DNA of 64,000 nt from Nephrotoma appendiculata (taxonomy: Eukaryota; Arthropoda; Insecta; Diptera; Tipulidae): positions 259,996,303-260,060,302 of the forward strand of contig OX371224.1 in NCBI GenBank assembly GCA_947310385.1, given 5' to 3'. Of the stretch, positions 13,401-24,172 are shown piece by piece. Under the pieces are notes generated by a model. It worked only from the letters and a program-made list of their open reading frames with translations. It was not told where the DNA came from and searched no databases. Every line of letters starts with the position of its first letter. Position 1 is the stretch's first letter. A program made the translations under genes and the position numbers.

Positions 13401-15215
13401 AAACCGCCATAGAAGAAAATTTCTTAGTAATTTTTTTGTCGAAAATCGTTACATACTGAGACTGGTACGAACCTCCTTTCCACCTCGTACAGAAATGGGG
13501 CTACATTATTTGGATTCCAAATGGCCTACACTAATTCTCGACAGTCGCCGAAGTTTCAGGTAATCACTGTGAAAACCGCCACAGAAGAAAATTTCTTAGT
13601 AATTATTTTGTCGAAAATCGTTACATACTGAGACTGGTACGAACCTCCTTTCCACCTCGTACAGAAATGGGGCTACATTATTTGGATTTCAGATGGCCTA
13701 CACTAATTCTCGACAGTCGCCGAAGTTTCAGGTAATCCCTGTGAAAACCGCCATAGAAGAAAATTTCTTAGTAATTTTTTTGTCGAAAATCGTTACATAC
13801 TGAGACTGGTACGAACCTCTTTTCCACCTCGTACAGAAATGGGGCTACATTATTTGGATTTCAAATGGCCTACACTAATTCTCGACAGTCGCCGAAGTTT
13901 CAGGTAATCCCTGTGAAAACCGCCATAGAAGAAAATTTCTTAGTAATTTTTTTGTCGAAAATCGTTACATACTGAGACTGGTACGAACCTCGTTTCCACC
14001 TCGTACAGAAATGGGGCTACATTATTTGGATTTCAGACGGCCTACACTAATTCTCGACAGTCGCCGAAGTTTCAGGTAATCCCTGTGAAAACCGCCACAG
14101 AAGAAAATTTCTTAGTAATTTTTTTGTTGAAAATCGTTACATACTGAGACTGGTACGAACCTCCTTTCCACCTCGTACAGAAATGGGGCTACATTATTTG
14201 GATTCCAAATGGCCTACACTAATTCTCGACAGTCGCCGAAGTTTCAGGTAATCCCTGTGAAAACCGCCATAGAAGAAAATTTCTTAGTAATTTTTTTGTC
14301 GAAAATCGTTACATACTGAGACTGGTACGAACCTCCTTTCCACCTCGTACAGAAATGGGGCTACATTATTTGGATTTCAGATGGCCTACACTAATTCTCG
14401 ACAGTCGCCGAAGTTTCAGGTAATCCCTGTGAAAACCGCCACAGAAGAAAATTTCTTAGTAATTTTTTTGTCGAAAATCGTTACATACTGAGACTGGTAC
14501 GAACCTCGTTTCCACCTCGTACAGAAATGGGGCTACATTATTTGGATTTCAGATGGCCTACACTAATTCTCGACAGTCGCCGAAGTTTCAGGTAATCCCT
14601 GTGAAAACCGCCATAGAAGAAAATTTCTTAGTAATTTTTTTGTCGAAAATCGTTACATACTGAGACTGGTACGAACCTCCTTTCCACCTCGTACAGAAAT
14701 AGGGCTACATTATTTGGATTTCAGATGGCCTACACTAATTCTCGACAGTCGCCGAAGTTTCAGGTAATCCCTGTGAAAACCGCCACAGAAGAAAATTTCT
14801 TAGTAATTTTTTTGTCGAAAATCGTTACATACTGAGACTGGTACGAACCTCGTTTCCACCTCGTACAGAAATGGGGCTACATTATTTGGATTTCAGATGG
14901 CCTACACTAATTCTCGACAGTCGCCGAAGTTTCAGGTAATCCCTGTGAAAACCGCCACAGAAGAAAATTTCTTAGTAATTTTTTTGTCGAAAATCGTTAC
15001 ATACTGAGACTGGTACGAACCTCCTTTCCACCTCGTACAGAAATAGGGCTACATTATTTGGATTTCAGATGGCCTACACTAATTCTCGACAGTCGCCGAA
15101 GTTTCAGGTAATCCCTGTGAAAACCGCCACAGAAGAAAATTTCTTAGTAATTTTTTTGTCGAAAATCGTTACATACTGAGACTGGTACGAACCTCCTTTC
15201 CACCTCGTACAGAAA
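7475..15215 (+). repeat. Right arm: ~45 tandem copies of the 172 bp monomer, inverted relative to left arm
   Basis: The motif aaatggggctacattattt recurs every 172 bp (for example 8161, 8333, 8505) from next to the core to about 15215. It is the reverse complement of the 1-6790 array. Monomers here are more uniform than on the left, and most carry a run of seven T's before GTCGAAAATCG. Each contains a pyrimidine-rich stretch ending TTTCAG, then 39 nt starting ATGGCC and ending TTTCAG, then GTAATC (for example 8189-8227), which looks like a micro-exon. A minority have lost the acceptor AG (ccaaatgg or tcaaatgg). No continuous coding frame spans monomers. Confidence 0.97.
8333..12600. repeat. 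Higher-order duplication inside right arm, offset 3,268 bp
   Basis: Private variants recur 3,268 bp apart (19 x 172): acgttattt (8343 and 11611), tccaaaatcg (8451 and 11719), gacggcc (8704 and 11972) and ggcctccacttat (9223 and 12491). A second relation exists at 3,784 bp (22 x 172) for another gacggcc monomer (10252 and 14036). The arm therefore grew by at least two segmental duplications. The 19-monomer module size is the same as in the left arm. Confidence 0.8.
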
Positions 15216-15310
15216 TGGTGCTTCATTATTTAGGTTTAAAATATAGTAGGCTTATTTTCGACGTTGGCCGAAGTTTCAGGCAATCCCTGTTTAAACGCCT
15301 TATTTCAAAA
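15216..15310 (+). repeat. Degenerate terminal monomer at outer end of right arm
   Basis: After the last good monomer the sequence still follows the monomer order (aaatggtgcttcattatttagg, then a ttcgacgttggccgaagtttcagg block, then caatccctgt) but with many substitutions, and it loses all match by about 15310. Outermost monomers of tandem arrays are often the most diverged. This marks the outer boundary of the inverted structure. No terminal inverted repeat or target duplication can be tested because the left end is outside the window. Confidence 0.75.
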
Positions 15311-15522
15311 TGTTCTGGTATTTTTTTTTTAAATCTTATCAAATATTATCTTAAGTAATATCTTTAACTCGTATTTTTGAGACTATTTTTTGAAATTTGC
15401 ACTAAATTTGCTTTTATACATACGAGTACATATCTACATACGTATTATATATTTATATAACAAATTTTTTTATATTTTTTGTGTTGGCTTGTAAAATCAA
15501 ATCTTGTTGTAGTATGTGTTGT

Positions 15523-15653
15523 AAAAAAAATTTCGGGATGAGAATTAAAGGTAATGCAGTTTTTCTAAATTTTTCGGGCCAGCCCGAAAAAAATTTCGGG
15601 ATATGAATTAAAGGTAATGCAGTTTTTCTAAATTTTTCGGGCCAGCCCGAAAA
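15523..15653. repeat. Two 63-bp tandem copies ending in a short palindrome
   Basis: A 63-bp unit starting tttcggga and ending ttcgggccagcccgaaa is repeated twice (copies start at 15531 and 15594). Each copy ends in a perfect inverted repeat, TTCGGGC-CA-GCCCGAA, extended on both sides by T and A runs, so it could form a hairpin. A third related tttttcgggct follows at about 15680. Function unknown. It could be the terminus of a decayed element. Confidence 0.8.
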
Positions 15654-16953
15654 TATTACCGATTAAGCAAAGACACATTTTTTTCGGGCTACATTTCGGG
15701 CCAACTTCACATACATACAAAAATGAACTTCATCGCTAAATATGATTTTTTGATGAAATTCAAGATTTTCTTCAAACTTTGGTAAATGATCTTCTTGAAA
15801 TCTTCTTGATCACTTTACTTCAGTTCTTAAGTTAATTTAGTCTTGTAATGGTATAAGCCAAGAGAGATACCAATCCCTGCGACCGGCTGGGAATCAACTG
15901 ATTTGGTTCATTATGATGAAGTAGTTTCGGCTGCGATATTTTCGGTACTTTGAGCGTTGCGTTATCTCACTAGCACAGGAAACATCCAATACTGAATATT
16001 TTGACTCGTTCGGTGGGACGGTTATTCCAAATAATAATTTCCAAACATTGCTCGTTCGTGAACTTCACCATGATAAAATGTTAACCTTGACTAACGTTAT
16101 GACGTTGATATAGATCATGAAAAACGTTCAAGGGTACGTTCGTATTAAAATACAAAATTGTTATGTCCCTATTGAAAAACCCGATACTTTCCAGATGGCC
16201 TATATGGCCGATTTGATCTAGCAGCTATTTCCATTAAAACCATTTCAGTCTCATCCCCATGTTCAAATTTAATTACCTCACAAGATTTAAAGAGGAAGGA
16301 CATCAGCTGCCATAGAATTTGATAACTGCACTGTTAAATCAATTTATGAATGTTATGAATGAAATTAATATTTGTCAGTTCAGTAAACAAAATATTTCTA
16401 GTTTAATTCAACTCATCTTTGGTTTATGTTTTAGTTTGGCCAAAACTTAGTTGGAAGTTAACGTGTCTGATAATTTTTTTGATGTGTAAATAGCTTTACT
16501 CTCGCCTACCAAAAATATTACGAAATACGAATTACGATTACGAAATTACATACTCTTATACGATAAAAAACACAGTCAACAACTTGAATGTTGCTTTATT
16601 ACGAGTAACGAGTCTCATACATTTAAAGTAAATGTAAGTTAAGAGGATTTTAATTTTATTAATCAGTCGAACGTTTTGTATAAGTCAATGGAGCTGAAAA
16701 CAAGGTTTTCAAAGGATTTCGGAAAAGTAATTTAGTCGAATCAGTTAAAACCACGAAAGAATTGGTAACATCAAAATAGAAATCATGAAAGATAGTCCTT
16801 GCAAAAACTGATTCCTTTCATTTGTTATGGGTGGCCAAAACGAATACATAAAGTTCCTGATAGCATACGATTTTATTACAAATACTCAAGAGTCAAGATG
16901 GATTAATATTTAGAAAGTGTAAAATATTAATTCCTTATAGTTTACGGAAATTA
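15654..16953. other. No gene recognised
   Basis: AT-rich sequence between the satellite and the Gypsy remnant. All six frames are interrupted at short intervals, and I see no repeat family, tRNA or promoter that I can support. Confidence 0.5.
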
Positions 16954-17900
16954 ATGTTTAAGAAAGTACACGTTGCACATAACGGCATAGAGACGTCGAT
17001 TAAGTTAGCAAAGGATACTATTTTTATTCCGAATATGTCAACAGAAATAAAAGAAAAAATACAGTATGTGTCAATGGATGTGCTCACAACAAAGTTGAAA
17101 GGCAAAGCGTACAATATGCTTGTTACTGTAGATCACTACGCTGATTTCTTTGAACTTGATATTTTAGAAAAATTTAACACTGAATTCTGTAATAGAACAA
17201 TGCAGAAGAAACTTTAGTCGTCATGGAATTCCTCAGCAAGTCTGTACTGACAACGGAACGAATTTTGTGAATAGACAATTCAAGGACTTCGAAAGGACGT
17301 TGGAATTTAAACATATTTCGTCATTTTTGCATCATCCAAGAGGAAATGGTAAGGCAGATGCAGCGGTAAAAATTGCTAAGAGCTTAATAAAGAAAGCGAA
17401 GGAATCTCATTATGATATTTAGTACTGTTTATTATGCTGGCGGAGCTCTCCGAACAAAATTAATTCCAGTCCAGTTCAAAGATTGTTCTCAAGAAAACGC
17501 GATCTGGTTTCTGGTGAAAAGATAAAAGCGCGACATGGTGAAAGTAAATACTACTTTGACAGGAAACAAAAATTATTCCAGAAGGAATGGTCAATTGAGG
17601 TTATTGATCAAAAGACAGCTCAAAGATCGTTCTTATTTGGTAAATGTCAACGGATCAACATTCAGACGCAATATCGCTAATACCAAACCGTTTGTGAAAG
17701 AAGAACCTACGGATAAAAACGACCAAAATATACGAGTACCTACATTAGATACCGGAAGAAGCAGTAATTCACTTAATATACAAGAGGCTCCTCAAAGTAT
17801 AAATCAACAGGGTATTCCCAGTTCCACAGAACAATCAACAGGTTATCCTAAACGAAACATAAAATTACCAAATCACTTTAATTATTATCAGCTTTATTAG
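16954..17900 (+). pseudogene. Ty3/Gypsy pol 3' end (integrase) remnant
   Basis: The translated pieces follow the order of a Gypsy integrase. Residues KKVHVAHNGI to IPNM match the first half of the H2C2 zinc finger. The Cys pair is missing because the frame jumps straight to VSMDVLTTKLKGKAYNMLV with the first catalytic Asp. After a frameshift near 17205, the frame reads RHGIPQQVCTDNGTNFV (second Asp) and HHPRGNGKADAAVK, where the usual Glu is Asp. It then meets a TAG at about 17420, continues through PNKINSSPVQRLFSR and KYYFDRKQK, frameshifts again near 17620, and ends with a typical RNIKLP tail. Integrase would insert retroelement cDNA. Here at least two frameshifts, one stop, a lost metal-binding half and a changed catalytic residue make it dead. 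gag, protease, RT and a matching 5' LTR are not visible upstream. Confidence 0.85.
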
Positions 17901-17916
17901 TGTTGTAAGTTTTAAC

Positions 17917-17931
17917 GAAAAAAGGGAAGAT
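17917..17931 (+). other. Polypurine tract and probable start of a 3' LTR
   Basis: A purine run gaaaaaagggaaga sits 17 nt after the pol remnant's final stop and is followed at 17931 by TGTTATATTG. A polypurine tract followed by TG is the standard junction of internal region and 3' LTR. The LTR's end cannot be fixed, because no second copy lies in the window. Confidence 0.55.
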
Positions 17932-18064
17932 GTTATATTGTCAATATTCTATATCAATATTATGAATAGCATGTTGGTTATAAGAAGTTTCTCCATATGT
18001 TAATGGAAGTTAAGTTGTACGGGAGAGGGCAATAAAGGGAGTAATAAAATAGTCTCGAGCTAAA

Positions 18065-18316
18065 TATGATCTTGTTAAAGTTAGCCGACAGATAATGCAG
18101 ATAGTGTCTTGACTATTTGAACCGAAATTTAAACTCTCCTTATACTCTCGCTCCTATCGATTTTTAAATTCCTTTAAACTGAAATAATTTCCCCATCACC
18201 CGAATGATATAACCCGATCCTAAATTCTAGTTCATGACTGATTTTTGCTGTATTCAAGACACTATATCTGCATTAACTTTCGGCTGGAAACTTTCGGCTA
18301 ACTTTAACAGTATCTA
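18065..18316. repeat. Imperfect inverted repeat, ~250 bp
   Basis: The segment gttaaagttagccgacagat followed by aatgcagatagtgtcttga (about 18075-18115) reappears in reverse complement at about 18255-18312, where a partial internal duplication of ttcggct is added. It could be a small MITE, or secondary structure within the presumed Gypsy LTR that starts at 17931. Confidence 0.55.
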
Positions 18317-19990
18317 AATATGTTTGATAAAGTTAAATAGTGTTTTATTAAATAAGATGCATGCATGATTCATGGAGCTTGTGGTTAAAACTATTCGTAC
18401 CTTGCATGGAAGCTATGGTAAATGTAAAAAATGTTTCCAACATCTTTTCAATCAGAAGCAGTGCACGGTATAAAGAGTTATCGGTGTTATCGTAGAAGAT
18501 CTGAAATAATTGCCGAAATGCAAGGAACAACAGTAGATAACAGCTTTGTGATTTTGTACACCTCTTACTTCCTATTGAAATATGATGCTTATATCGACGT
18601 TCAAGTTTATGCGTCTTTGAGTGCTGTTAAATATATTTATAAAGGATTTGATTGTGTGAATTTGCTAGTAACGATATATACACACTAGAACAACGTAACT
18701 CATTGAATTAGCTGTAGAATCCAAACATGCATATCATACTAAAAATACGTCAGAGTAAATGTTTTTCTTGTCACTTGCTCGCAAACATGAACTTACCTTA
18801 AAGACGTAAAGTAATACAAAAAATAATCAACTTAAAGTAGATAAATAGAAATTGCTTATCCTATCCTTAACACACTTGTTGCAAATACAAGAGTGACTGT
18901 GTGTTGTATAACCTGGTGTGCGGATGTATATAAGCGAAAAATGAAATTCAATGTTTTGGAAGAAAATATTTTTTATCTGCAAGCATTTCATGTAAGTAAT
19001 GGATGAAATAAACTAAAATTTTTTTTTACTTTCTTGTCATGAAATTGTTAAGCTGTTTTAAAAAGATTTAGTTTTATGTTTTGTTACGGTTATGGTATTT
19101 TTCTGTAAATTTTTTATAAAAATATTATTTGTGGCTTTCTTGCGATGACGGTTACATTAATCATTATTGAATTTTCTTGGAATACCAGTATATGTAACCC
19201 GCAAATTATTAATGACTGTGGTTGACCTTTGGAAAATTTATTAAATAACCCAGTTAGACAATGATGAAATACCTTACGGTATTATTTCTTCTTGTTTTTG
19301 GTACTCGAATTGACAGAATCTTTCTTTGTCGTGGTTTGTGATTGAATAATTGGTTGTACACGTAATCGAACCAACTGTTGAAATGTCGGCAACAAAGACA
19401 TCTATATAATAAAATCTGAGTTAGTTGCTATGTTGAGGAAGGTTTTTAAAAATAGGATATGTATCTGCAAGGTAGGAATATATCGTAAGAATATCGAAGT
19501 TACCTCAAATAGTGCGTAATAAAAGAAAGAATTAGTATAAGAGGTAAAATCGAATGTTAGGAAATAATTATCGTATAGTCACAAAGTACCTATATCCAGA
19601 GAAGTAAGTTTTGTACTAATCGTATGTATAAAAAATATTTTGGTAATAATTTTCGAACAGTATAACAACAGTAACGGCGGAAAGATCCGATAAGTAATAT
19701 AATGTTTTCTCATTCTAATTTCGCACAGTTTCTTTCAATATGAATAAATCAGGTCGTCCCTCTTCAATACATGAAATTTTAATGTAAATCTATCTCACGA
19801 AAACACAAAATATATTATCTCCTCTTTTATTGTTTATGTACGAGTACGAGAACGAAACGAACATTTTTCGCATAATGTCGAGTATATTCGTCCTTTATGA
19901 CGAACAAAAATAAATTCGTAATTCGTATTATTCAACGAATCAGCTGTAATTTGTTTTCCGAAGAAGGGTAAATAAAGATCATTTAAAAAG
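18317..19990. other. No gene recognised
   Basis: AT-rich sequence. The longest open frame (18431-18688, 85 codons) has no recognisable motif, and I regard it as chance. Confidence 0.5.
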
Positions 19991-19992
19991 TA

Positions 19993-20322
19993 AGCAGGGA
20001 TAAATAGTTTTTCGAAACAAATGTGTTTAGATTACATTTTATAAAGAAATGTACAAGATAGCTAGGTACCTCTATTTTATTTATAATACAATTTAATATC
20101 ATTGATTTAAAGACGTTTTTCATTTTATCAATGATTTAATTTTAATGTGAGGAAAAGTAGGATACAAACACGACGCGACGATCTTTGTTTTCGACGATTT
20201 GCACACGTTAAATGCACATGTTAAAGTATGTACATGTGACGTAAACAAGACGCAAGATCAACATTGAATTTTATCAATGGTTTTCACTTTTCGTAAAATA
20301 TTATTTTATTTTTTTGTGTATC
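19993..20322 (+). repeat. Left terminal inverted repeat
   Basis: About 330 bp, reverse complement of 23863-24172, with small indels near its inner end. It contains the distinctive block acacgacgcgacgatctttg, which is easy to recognise in the right copy. Confidence 0.85.
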
Positions 20323-21742
20323 CATATGGATCCCAACAATTTTCAAAAAATGAGTGTCATTTTGGCGGTCCAAGTGATAAGTAACACCGTTTGTAGCGCG
20401 CTGCGTACAGTACAATCCAACGATTTTTGAAAACAAGTTAGATTACGTAATACACACAGCTAATATTATCGAACATTTCAATAATATTTTTGACAGTTGC
20501 AATATTAACAGATAAGCGGTTAAGAATGTATGGCGCAGGTAGCATAATCTCTGAGCAGAGAAAATCAAAAACAGCTGTAACAGTACCTTTATTGGCAACC
20601 TCAATACGATGTTGCGGAGAGGTACGCATTTTGCTCATTACATCCATTGACCAATGAATAAGCCGGCAACATTATGAGTTCGATTAATTTTTAGCTAAGT
20701 TTTTACCTAGCCACGGATATTTCGGTTCCTTCTACTAGATTTTAAATAACGGACACCATATTTCGTCAGGTCTGCAGAGTTGTCAAAAACAAAGAACTAA
20801 CTTTCTATTCCTGGAGAAGGAATCACGAATATTGAAATTATTGTTGAGCCTAGTAAGTTACCCGAGTAAGTTATGTCTGCCCACACACACATACACATAA
20901 ACATACATGCACACATGCACATATATTTACAACGCTTTTCTTCTCTACAAAAAGTTTCATTAATTTTTGTTAATTGGGAATGATGTTAATTTTCCATATC
21001 GAAACTGGCAGGTAAATTTATTCGCAATTCAATTTTGTTTTAGCACAATTACCACTTTTTGCTTTAGTGCCAAAAATAAAAATAAAATTAAACAGAAGTT
21101 ATACATGAATTGTTCCCAAGAACCAAGAATCAGAATGTGCCACAAAAATACAATTTTTTTTTGTACGTTCAGATTTTATCAATTTAAAATACTAATTAAC
21201 TAAGTCATCTAGTTCATTCAGAGCGTACTGCCCATTTATTTCAGCTAGGACATCAGCAATCGTGTTCATCAATACTCATACAATCTATTCAGTTCAAAAT
21301 ATATCACCCACTACATAGTCCATACAGTGTACTCAATCCATTCATGAAATGTATTTCACCCAAGCTATTAGATTTATTACGTGACGGAAACAACCGGTTT
21401 TATTGGTAAAGAGGGAAACAAACGAAGAAGTTACCGGATTCAAAGTTACGCCAGTGTGGATATGCACATATAGTAAATACAGTAACAGGAAAATCAAACT
21501 AAATTCAAATTTGTCAACTATAAACGCTAGTTTCTTCTAGTTCTTAACGAACATCAGCTTTAATAAAAATAATTATCTGAAGCTGTTTCTTTAACGAAAT
21601 AATATTTTACAATATAATAGGCTCCAATAATTTAATAAAATTCTTGCTTCCTAAATACACGGCTACAGTTATAAATTAGGGCCCTTTTACGAAATTTTAT
21701 AACTGTCGGATTTTTTCGACATTAAAACCAATCGATCCCAGA

Positions 21743-21815
21743 ATAAATAGATAAAATAGTGCAATGCTAAAATAGTGCAAATAGAATAAATAGATAAAAT
21801 AGTGCAAATAAACAC
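21743..21815. repeat. Short tandem duplication
   Basis: The block gaataaatagataaaatag plus tgcaa is repeated within 75 bp, with a partial third copy of aaaatagtgcaa between. A minor local slippage or duplication product. Confidence 0.7.
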
Positions 21816-22047
21816 TCGTAAGGACAAGATAAAATTGACTCGTTTATGCTTTCTGAGTTTTAAAATTAAATTTTTTTAATATACATACCTATTTATTATC
21901 CCTATTATCAACATCCACGGATTAACAAATTATCGCTTATTAATAACTAGCTGACCCGGCGAACTTCGTACCGCCTCAAAATCAATAAATGTTGCTTAAA
22001 ATTATTATAGCTTAATTAAATTGAGTTTTTTTATTAAGATAAAATGA

Positions 22048-22050
<3 letters not shown>

Positions 22051-22092
<42 letters not shown>
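22051..22092. repeat. (CT)n microsatellite
   Basis: About 42 bp of nearly pure CT dinucleotides inside the Helitron, near its 3' end. Confidence 0.95.
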
Positions 22093-22094
<2 letters not shown>

Positions 22095-22205
22095 GCACTA
22101 TACCCCATCAAGAGATTTGGCCGCCTTAAATGAGGTTTAATAATCATATTTTCATTTCGGATAATGACTAATGAGTGATTAATTCATTGATCCTAAACCA
22201 GCCGT

Positions 22206-22260
22206 GCAATTTTTTCCTTGTCACTACCGGGAATTGAACCCGAGACCTCCGGGGCGGATA
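22206..22260 (-). repeat. tRNA-like segment with B-box match
   Basis: On the minus strand the sequence contains GGTTCAATTCC (22230-22240), close to the RNA polymerase III B-box, within a GGGTTCAATTCCCGG T-arm-like hairpin. No complete cloverleaf is visible, so this is a tRNA-derived fragment, not a tRNA gene. Confidence 0.5.
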
Positions 22261-22439
22261 AAATGAATACTCCAAATTAATTAAATTCAATCAAAATGAA
22301 ATATATTTTAATTACATTGAAATGAATGTAATTCACGTGGCAGCAAGGAATTCGTTTTATTGAATTGATTCGCGTAGCATTGTTGCACTACTTTCTTTTA
22401 AACTATTTCCTGAGTAGGTTGCAATAGGGTCGATTCCCT

Positions 22440-23130
22440 TCAGTAAAACATCTTGTGATATACGACATTTTTTGTTTTATTGTCAGGTGCGAGAACGAAC
22501 AAAGCGGATGGTATGTCGACACGTGAACATGCTACGTACAATTGGCCGTGAGAGAAACATTCATTTTCTAGATGCAGGCCACAAACACTCAAGGATGGGC
22601 CTTGTGATTTGTTGATCGTCATGGCGAATGCAAGACGAATCGGAAATTGAATTCATTTAAACTCGATTGTCATATCGGTTGGGTTAATCAGAATTCTCGG
22701 AATGAGAACTTCCTCACCTTTGAACTTTCCTTGAGATTTCTCAAAATAAAACGCGTTCCGTTATATAGTTTTGGTTGATTCAGGTTTCGTAGCATGATGA
22801 TTCCCGGCAACACACCAACTTTCAGTTGTAAATTGTGCGGGGGCAAGCCAGCCAGATCCAATGAGTTTAAAAATTCAGTTGGACAGTTGGTTGATTCGTC
22901 TTTGTTTGTCACACAGTCGATAGATTTGAAGGAATGAAGTGGACCGACGATTAGATTTTGAATTGTGAAATTTAAGTGATCCCCATTTTTGTTCTTTGCC
23001 GCAAGAATTACTCGTTCACTCACCCAATTGTGATTTTTGTGGTTAGTAATATTGTTCGGGAACACTTTGTTGATGAGCTCGTCCTTCGTTGAGACAAAAT
23101 TGCAAAAGTTCAGAGGAAACGATAAAAATA
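22440..23130 (-). pseudogene. Helitron helicase C-terminal fragment (Pif1-like)
   Basis: Two minus-strand frames in succession match the end of the Helitron Pif1-family helicase. The first (about 23130-22688) reads NKVFPNNITNHKNHNWVSER, then AAKNKNGDHLNF, LHSFKSIDCV, EFLNSLDLAGLPPHNLQLKV and IIMLRNLNQP-LYNGTR. The second (22622-22440) reads MTINKSQGPSLSVCGLHLEN, then CFSHGQLYVACSRV, the helicase motif VI region. The helicase would unwind donor DNA during rolling-circle transposition. The two pieces are in different frames with a break near 22630-22688. The Rep nuclease and Walker A/B parts are missing. The apparent N-terminus of the first frame is a read-through of a tRNA-like repeat. Confidence 0.9.
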
Positions 23131-23160
23131 AAATAAAGTAGAAATGTGCATGCAGCCTCC

Positions 23161-23226
23161 AGTCGGATTCGTAACCAGTACCTTGCGGTCCAAGCGCCGA
23201 AGCTTTAACCACTGCACCACTCGTCA
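23161..23226 (-). repeat. tRNA-like segment in Helitron 5' region
   Basis: Minus strand reads TGGTGCAGTGGTTAAAGC (A-box-like), then about 25 nt later GGTTACGAATCC (B-box with one extra base). A related piece (ttaaccactacaccacctgt) lies in the other Helitron end at about 42800-42870, so it travels with this Helitron family. Probably a captured SINE or tRNA relic. Confidence 0.55.
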
Positions 23227-23586
23227 CATACAAACTACAACTACAAAATTCATATAAAAAAGGTTTTTTTATTAGATTTTTGGGGCTTCCCTTTTGAGTT
23301 TTTCCGACTTTTATTTTTTCCTAAACCACCACTGTATTGAGACGAACAAAATAAAAAAAAAACAAAATGTACTAAATATATGAGAAAATTAATTTTCTTG
23401 ATAACTTTTTTTTTGGTGAATTTTTCCAATGTTTTAATAGTTATTATGCTATTCGGAACGGAGTCAAATCCAACAAAACAAAGATCATAAAAATCGGTCC
23501 AGCCGTTCTTCAGTTATAAATGGTGTAACTAACCCGACTTTGTTTTATATATATAGATACGAATAACAATGTTGCATACAACTCTC

Positions 23587-23709
23587 GAGCTAGACAAAGT
23601 TAAAAATGTGTGATCTCAAAACGGCGGTACAACAATTGGATTACTACAACAATAATTTACAACAACAATTTGCATTATATACACACACATTTATAACTTT
23701 GTCTAGCTC
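23587..23709. repeat. 26-bp inverted repeat
   Basis: gagctagacaaagttaaaaa at 23587 with tgtgtg following is matched in reverse complement by cacacatttataactttgtc plus tagctc at 23684-23709. The spacer is about 70 bp. It lies in the host TIR element just outside the Helitron. Confidence 0.7.
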
Positions 23710-23862
23710 AAGACAATTTTCATGCGGCAGGCTTGAGAACAAGTCTTATTTACAATAATTTCTTTTTATTGGAATCTCTCATACCATAAAATATGTTCAC
23801 AGCTCATTCATTAGGTACATAGGTAACACAAATAAAACATAATTTTGTATTAAAATGACACA

Positions 23863-24172
23863 CAAAAATATACAATAATATTTTACGAAAAGTGAAAACC
23901 ATTGTTAAATTCAATGTTGATCTTGCTTCTTGTTTACGTCACATGTACATACTTTAACATGTGCAAATCGTCGAAAACAAAGATCGTCGCGTCGTGTTTG
24001 TATCCTACTTTTCCTCACATTAAAATTAAATCATTGATAAAATGAAAAACGTCTTTAAATCAATGATATTAAATTGTATTATAAATAAAATAGAGGTACC
24101 TAGCTATCTTGTACATTTCTTTATAAAATGTAATCTAAACACATTTGTTTCGAAAAACTATTTATCCCTGCT
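23863..24172 (-). repeat. Right terminal inverted repeat
   Basis: About 310 bp, reverse complement of 19993-20322. The two copies differ by scattered substitutions and small indels, so the element is not brand new. The short open frame at 24042-24230 lies mostly in this repeat and is not a gene. Confidence 0.85.

Larger units (their letters stand above)
21947..23557 (-). mobile_element. Helitron, internally deleted, both ends present
   Basis: Read on the minus strand, the element starts TCTATATATATAAAACAAAG (5' T at 23557) and ends GGGTCAGCTAG (21947). It therefore has the 5' TC and 3' CTRR (here CTAG) termini of Helitrons. It is flanked by A on the 5' side and T on the 3' side, the usual Helitron target dinucleotide, with no target duplication. 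It carries only the C-terminal part of a Rep/helicase protein, so it cannot move on its own. A (CT)n run and two tRNA-like pieces lie inside. It sits between the inverted repeats of the TA-flanked element, so it inserted later than that element. Confidence 0.85.
19993..24172. mobile_element. TA-flanked DNA element with ~320 bp terminal inverted repeats, hosting a Helitron
   Basis: The terminus AGCAGGGATAAATAGTTTTT (from 19993) is found in reverse complement ending at 24172, and both ends are flanked by TA (19991-19992 and 24173-24174). TA target duplication is typical of the Tc1/mariner superfamily. The inverted match runs inward to about 20322 on the left and 23863 on the right with high identity. 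Without the nested Helitron the element would be about 2.57 kb. No transposase is recognisable in what remains, so it is either non-autonomous or has lost its gene. Superfamily assignment rests only on the TA flank and is uncertain. Confidence 0.7.

Noticed and set aside
1..15215. 172-bp repeats as a CRISPR array, or the short frames in them as genes
   Set aside because: Monomers are contiguous with no unique spacers. The unit length is not divisible by three, and frames repeat only because the DNA repeats.
18431..18688. 85-codon open frame
   Set aside because: No motif or splice support, in AT-rich DNA where such frames occur by chance.
22206..23226. Functional tRNA genes
   Set aside because: Only isolated A- and B-box-like motifs are present. 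No complete cloverleaf can be drawn.
23131..23233. Apparent N-terminus of the Helitron helicase frame
   Set aside because: It is translation of a tRNA-like repeat and begins without a family match. Helicase similarity starts after it.
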